NCBI GenBank assembly: GCA_002358555.1
Contig: DEPC01000131.1
Span: 1-9,095 of the forward strand
Length of the DNA stretch: 9,095 nucleotides
Reading direction: 5' to 3'
From: Hungatella sp. UBA3402
GTDB lineage: Bacteria; Bacillota; Clostridia; Lachnospirales; Lachnospiraceae
Part shown: positions 6,116 through 9,095 of the stretch, in pieces
Numbering within the stretch: the first letter of the stretch is position 1
Layout: each line of letters opens with the position of its first letter
Position numbers and translations under genes: made by a program
The notes under the pieces: generated by a model
Databases searched by the model: none
What the model saw: the letters and a program-made list of their open reading frames with translations, nothing else
Told to the model about the DNA's origin: nothing

Positions 6116-8593
6116 TTAACTGCCAACTGCCACAGCACAAATAAAGTCATTTTTTTGACTTTGGAAATATTGCGTCCCATCATTTAACCCCATCTTAATA
6201 GATTCTCCTGTTTCTGGCTGGAAAATCGATACATTATACTGATCAAATCCATTGAGCAACACATAACTACCTGATTCCAGATAAGCTAACACTGGATAAC
6301 CTTGTCCGATAAAATACAGAATTTGATTCAAGGTACAACCTCTGGCATCTATGAGCATCACCCCATTTTCAAGTTCTATATTTTGAGTAAATGAGTCAAG
6401 ACTTCGAGTGATATCATAGGCAGCCAGATGAGGGTCCCGAATGGTCATATTGCTGTCTCGATTCACTCGATTCCATAAAATTCTCTGATTTTCATCTGTC
6501 ACTACACCCATATCCTCATAACAGGCATTTACTGCCTCTGCAAACTCTTCATAAATTCCAATCAATGTTCCCTGTCCATAGGAGTAAAATTTTACCTGTG
6601 AATTCTTGGAATCTGATTGTAACTCCAGAGTATCCGATTCATCATAAGTAATTCTTTTCGCTGCTGTCACTTTCACACTTTTGCTGGTTCTAACTTCAGA
6701 ACTTAGCTGGACAAAATACAGCTTTCTTCTGATTTCTGAGGCAAACCAGCCAATCCCCTCCATATAAGTGTCTTCTTTTACAGTATTGCAGACAATGGTA
6801 TCTTCATCTAAGTAGGCATATTCATGTTCTCCATACTTCTGATAGCGTTCTATATGAATCCTGGCATCTTCCACCTGAACATTGGCAATATAATATCCTT
6901 CTTTCTCATAGCGAGTTTGAAGCTGCAGATTATCGTCTACAATCTCTAATGCATACATAGGTAAACATTCTGTTCTCCCATTGAGATTCCAGATTTCCCC
7001 TTTATGAGATAATCCATACACAAAGTCTTCTTGAACAAAGCCCAGACACTGAACATAATCCCCTTCTGGTGCACGGATTTCATGGGTTGCTCCAGTGGCC
7101 AGGTTAAATAGATGAATAATACCTCCTCCATAGGCATCTATCCCTTCCTGCCATGCCAACTTTTCTCCATCTTGACTGATTGCATAGCTTCCTTCTGTTA
7201 AATTCTCTGCCACAACAATATATTCATTGCTGGACAAATCAATACCAATAATAGACTCATTCCAAAAAAGATACATCATTCCTGTGCCATTATAATAGGA
7301 CAACTTTTCCACCCCCAGCCGTATCTCATCAAAGGATTCAGTTGCAGGAATAAAAAACTGCTCTCGAATAGCTCCTGAATGGTCAAACTGACATAAGCTA
7401 ATCCCATGCTGTCCTTCATGCTGTCCCCGATTCATGTAGCCATATACCATAAATTCGATATCTCCCTCATCACTGACAGACACAATCTTGATATCATGTC
7501 GATTATAACTGCTCCGCTTGCTCTCGTCAGAACTGCTGCGGAAAGAAAATATTTTTATAGCCTTAGCCTCTGTCTGGTCATAACACCATAAATCTCTGTT
7601 AAATACAAATGCAAGATAGGTTCCATTAGAGCTTTTCTTTAAGTTGATAGCTTCATCATTGCCGATCCCCAACATAAGACGTTTTCCAGAAAATAGTTCT
7701 CTTTCTCCAGAAAATATCTGATTGGTAATTCGGTCAAAATCCATCATATAGATTCTTTTAGAATTCCATCTCATAGTATAATTGTCAATGACATCATAAT
7801 ACTCTATCTCTCCTCCCTCAGATTGGCGACTTACCTGATACTGAACCTGAATTTGACCCATAATTCCATCTAAATCTTTCAATGTCACCTGCATATCACC
7901 CTCCAATCTCATATCCAGACCTGCCCAAGTCAGTTGAGAAAAGCTTGATTTGATGGTGACATGTCCAAGTGAAGAATTATCGGCAGTATCAGAGGTTTCC
8001 AAATAGGTTACAAGATCACCTGCCTGACCTGGTGTTAAACTTTTTGTAGAAAATTCCCTAGCTAAATTCATCATTTGAGAGGCATAATCATTTTCTGCCC
8101 ATAGAATTCGAGTATAATAATGTAGAACTCCCTGACCAGGAACCTCCAACATCAAATGTAGCAGATATTCCGTATCTCTCACCAGAAGGTTCTGGATTGG
8201 CAAAACCATCTTGATATCTGTCTCTGTATTTTGCCAGTCTTCAATGGAAGTCCTCTCTACCAATCTACTTAAATCCATACTGCGAATTTCATATTGAGCA
8301 GCAGCAATATCTGCCTTACACTCTGCAATCCTCACTTCCAGTTCTCGATTCTGTGGCAGAGTAGTGACCGACTCTCTAGAAACCGCCTGACCCATCTCCT
8401 GTCGATATGCTGCCAGACGGTTTTGTTCTCCTCCTGCCATTTGTGTATAGACAATTGGAAGACAAGGCTCCTCCATCACTGTGTAAACTGCTTCTGACTT
8501 ATCCATAGTGCTTTGTTCTGCTATAAAATAAATACCCAAGGCAGCCAAAAAAATGCTTCCCAAGATTAATGTTCTTTTAATAATCTTACTCAT
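6116..8593 (-). CDS. Membrane-anchored extracellular protein with beta-propeller-like middle and C39-peptidase-like end; function unknown
   Basis: An 825-residue protein I cannot name. Residues 1-26 carry a basic start and one hydrophobic segment (about 8-25) without a lipobox, suggesting a membrane anchor with the rest outside. Residues about 50-110 look helical. A long beta-rich part follows, and around 320-560 has propeller-like repeats: short strands such as Y-A-I-S-Q-D-G-E-K-L-A-W and I-I-H-L-F-N-L-A-T-G resemble TolB/WD40-like blades. The last 80 or so residues resemble the end of a C39-like cysteine peptidase: G-Y-P-V at 765-768 and G-S-Y-V-L-L-N-G-F-D ending at 784. The family usually has His after the first Gly; here it is Ser776, so it is probably not a protease. 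ATG at 8593 has aaggaag nine bases upstream. The domain calls are by eye. Confidence 0.85.
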   Translation of the reverse strand: MSKIIKRTLILGSIFLAALGIYFIAEQSTMDKSEAVYTVMEEPCLPIVYTQMAGGEQNRLAAYRQEMGQAVSRESVTTLPQNRELEVRIAECKADIAAAQYEIRSMDLSRLVERTSIEDWQNTETDIKMVLPIQNLLVRDTEYLLHLMLEVPGQGVLHYYTRILWAENDYASQMMNLAREFSTKSLTPGQAGDLVTYLETSDTADNSSLGHVTIKSSFSQLTWAGLDMRLEGDMQVTLKDLDGIMGQIQVQYQVSRQSEGGEIEYYDVIDNYTMRWNSKRIYMMDFDRITNQIFSGERELFSGKRLMLGIGNDEAINLKKSSNGTYLAFVFNRDLWCYDQTEAKAIKIFSFRSSSDESKRSSYNRHDIKIVSVSDEGDIEFMVYGYMNRGQHEGQHGISLCQFDHSGAIREQFFIPATESFDEIRLGVEKLSYYNGTGMMYLFWNESIIGIDLSSNEYIVVAENLTEGSYAISQDGEKLAWQEGIDAYGGGIIHLFNLATGATHEIRAPEGDYVQCLGFVQEDFVYGLSHKGEIWNLNGRTECLPMYALEIVDDNLQLQTRYEKEGYYIANVQVEDARIHIERYQKYGEHEYAYLDEDTIVCNTVKEDTYMEGIGWFASEIRRKLYFVQLSSEVRTSKSVKVTAAKRITYDESDTLELQSDSKNSQVKFYSYGQGTLIGIYEEFAEAVNACYEDMGVVTDENQRILWNRVNRDSNMTIRDPHLAAYDITRSLDSFTQNIELENGVMLIDARGCTLNQILYFIGQGYPVLAYLESGSYVLLNGFDQYNVSIFQPETGESIKMGLNDGTQYFQSQKNDFICAVAVGS

Positions 8594-8627
8594 CTATAAA
8601 AGCTTCCTTTATTTTAGTTTTCTCTAT

Positions 8628-8656
8628 ATTGTAAATGCTAACCAGAAAAACTACAA
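8628..8656 (-). promoter_or_regulatory. Candidate sigma-A promoter of the propeller-protein gene
   Basis: On the minus strand TTGTAG (8656-8651) and TACAAT (8633-8628) lie 17 bases apart, each one or two changes from consensus. The start of transcription would be near 8621, about 28 bases before the ATG and just upstream of the aaggaag ribosome binding site. Confidence 0.5.
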
Positions 8657-8681
8657 CTTAATCTTTTATAAATATGCTCTC

Positions 8682-8710
8682 CAAATCGCCCTATCTTTTA
8701 TTCAAATCGC
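8682..8710. repeat. Pair of 8-bp direct repeats upstream of the candidate promoter
   Basis: caaatcgc occurs at 8682-8689 and again at 8703-8710. The copies are 21 bases apart, two turns of the helix, and start 26 bases upstream of the candidate -35 box. This could be a tandem regulator site, but the motif is short and may be chance. Confidence 0.3.
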
Positions 8711-8797
8711 TTTTCTATAGCCTTAAAGTAACCTGAGAACATGTATGATATCTATTGTCATTCTTTAGAAGAGATATTTTGTACAACCCTATATAAT

Positions 8798-9095
8798 CTA
8801 ACATAATCCTACTTGACATCTTCGTCTTTGGAATTCATTCATAATCAATACCTTCACAATATCTGAAAGTAGTCCCCTATGAGGAGGGCGACCTGGTGGG
8901 CGACCCCATGGCGGTGGACCTGGTGGTGGACCCCATGGTGGTGGACCTCCTGGCGGACGCCCCCATGGCGGTGGGCCTGGTGGTGGACCCCATGGTGGCG
9001 GGCCTCCTGGCGGACGACCCCATGGCGGTGGACCTGGTGGTGGACCCCATGGTGGCGGGCCTCCTGGCGGACGCCCCCATGGCGGTGGACCTCCT
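8798..9095 (-). CDS. Pro/Gly/Trp-rich repeat protein, C-terminal 98 residues (5' partial)
   Basis: An open minus-strand frame enters from the right edge and ends at the tag complementary to 8798-8800. Its 98 visible residues begin with a 19-residue repeat, GGPPPWGPPPGPPPWGRPP, in about three full copies plus partial ones, with seven tryptophans. It then leaves the repeat into an ordinary tail: G-L-L-S-D-I-V-K-V-L-I-M-N-E-F, three arginines, and two cysteines, Cys93 and the final Cys98. All four sites that vary between the DNA repeat copies are silent in this frame, while they change residues in the alternative minus frame that has ATG codons. The plus frame that is also silent has no start codon and follows a TGA. 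The start lies outside the window. I do not recognise the protein; surface, coat or envelope roles are guesses. It is followed by the propeller-protein gene after a 204-base gap with no clear terminator. Confidence 0.75.
   Translation of the reverse strand, partial: GGPPPWGRPPGGPPPWGPPPGPPPWGRPPGGPPPWGPPPGPPPWGRPPGGPPPWGPPPGPPPWGRPPGRPPHRGLLSDIVKVLIMNEFQRRRCQVGLC
8914..9095. repeat. 57-bp tandem repeat, three full copies plus a partial one
   Basis: Copies at 8914-8970, 8971-9027 and 9028-9084 differ at only four positions; a partial, slightly altered unit follows to the window edge and a degenerate half unit precedes at 8881-8913. The repeat is very GC-rich against an AT-rich background and contains ccatgg in each half unit. 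It encodes the 19-residue unit of the Pro/Gly/Trp protein on the minus strand. Confidence 0.95.

Noticed and set aside
8813..8860. Plus-strand promoter starting with TTGACA
   Set aside because: No good -10 box lies 16-18 bases downstream, and the region is the 3' end of the minus-strand repeat gene with no plus-strand gene after it.
8877..9080. Minus-strand frame with repeated Met-Gly-Ala/Ser and Thr-Arg units
   Set aside because: Its ATG codons lie inside the repeat, differences between copies change its residues, and it stops as soon as the repeat ends. The overlapping Pro/Gly/Trp frame is the better gene.
8884..9095. Plus-strand Gly/Pro/His-rich open frame
   Set aside because: It is also silent at the variable sites, but it begins right after a TGA and contains no ATG, GTG or TTG codon to start from in the visible part.
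8881..9095. CRISPR-like array
   Set aside because: The 57-bp units are directly adjacent with no unique spacers; this is a coding tandem repeat.

Overview
The window looks like a piece of a Clostridia chromosome, most likely Lachnospiraceae. The genes are AT-rich, ribosome binding sites are strong and purine-rich, promoters are sigma-A-like, metK sits behind a SAM-I riboswitch, and a lipoprotein signal peptide points to a single-membrane cell. The genus cannot be fixed from the sequence alone.

Layout. Left end, plus strand (1-1533): the last 70 codons of a response-regulator receiver domain, probably the C-terminus of a hybrid histidine kinase. It is followed 11 bases later by a solute-binding lipoprotein with no permease gene after it. 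Positions 1534-1760 are a convergent intergenic region. It holds a perfect 11-bp hairpin, a small GC-rich palindromic island, and the metK terminator on the minus strand. Everything to the right is on the minus strand. metK (1761-2951) has a long leader with a SAM-I riboswitch and its own terminator, driven by a consensus promoter. Next upstream is a membrane acyltransferase gene (3288-4469) containing a run of nine G in its coding strand, then murA (4505-5797) with a consensus promoter at 5941-5969. These two form a likely murA-acyltransferase operon. A 318-base gap holds the murA promoter and a long dyad. Beyond it lies an 825-codon gene for a membrane-anchored extracellular protein with a beta-propeller-like middle and a C39-peptidase-like end that seems to lack its catalytic histidine. 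At the right edge is a partial minus-strand gene (8798-9095) for a Pro/Gly/Trp-rich repeat protein. It has no usable start codon inside the window, so start-based ORF finding misses it.

How the genes may work together. Most of the window is housekeeping and envelope biology: S-adenosylmethionine supply under SAM feedback, the first committed step of peptidoglycan synthesis, a surface-polymer acyltransferase co-transcribed with it, and two surface or low-complexity proteins. The left pair looks like a sensing module in which the lipoprotein could present a ligand to the kinase.

I see no clear new defence or mobile system. The observations most worth checking are the hidden Pro/Gly/Trp repeat gene, the possible phase-variable G tract in the acyltransferase, the propeller protein with a degenerate peptidase-like end, and the GC-rich hairpin island that may be a dispersed repeat.
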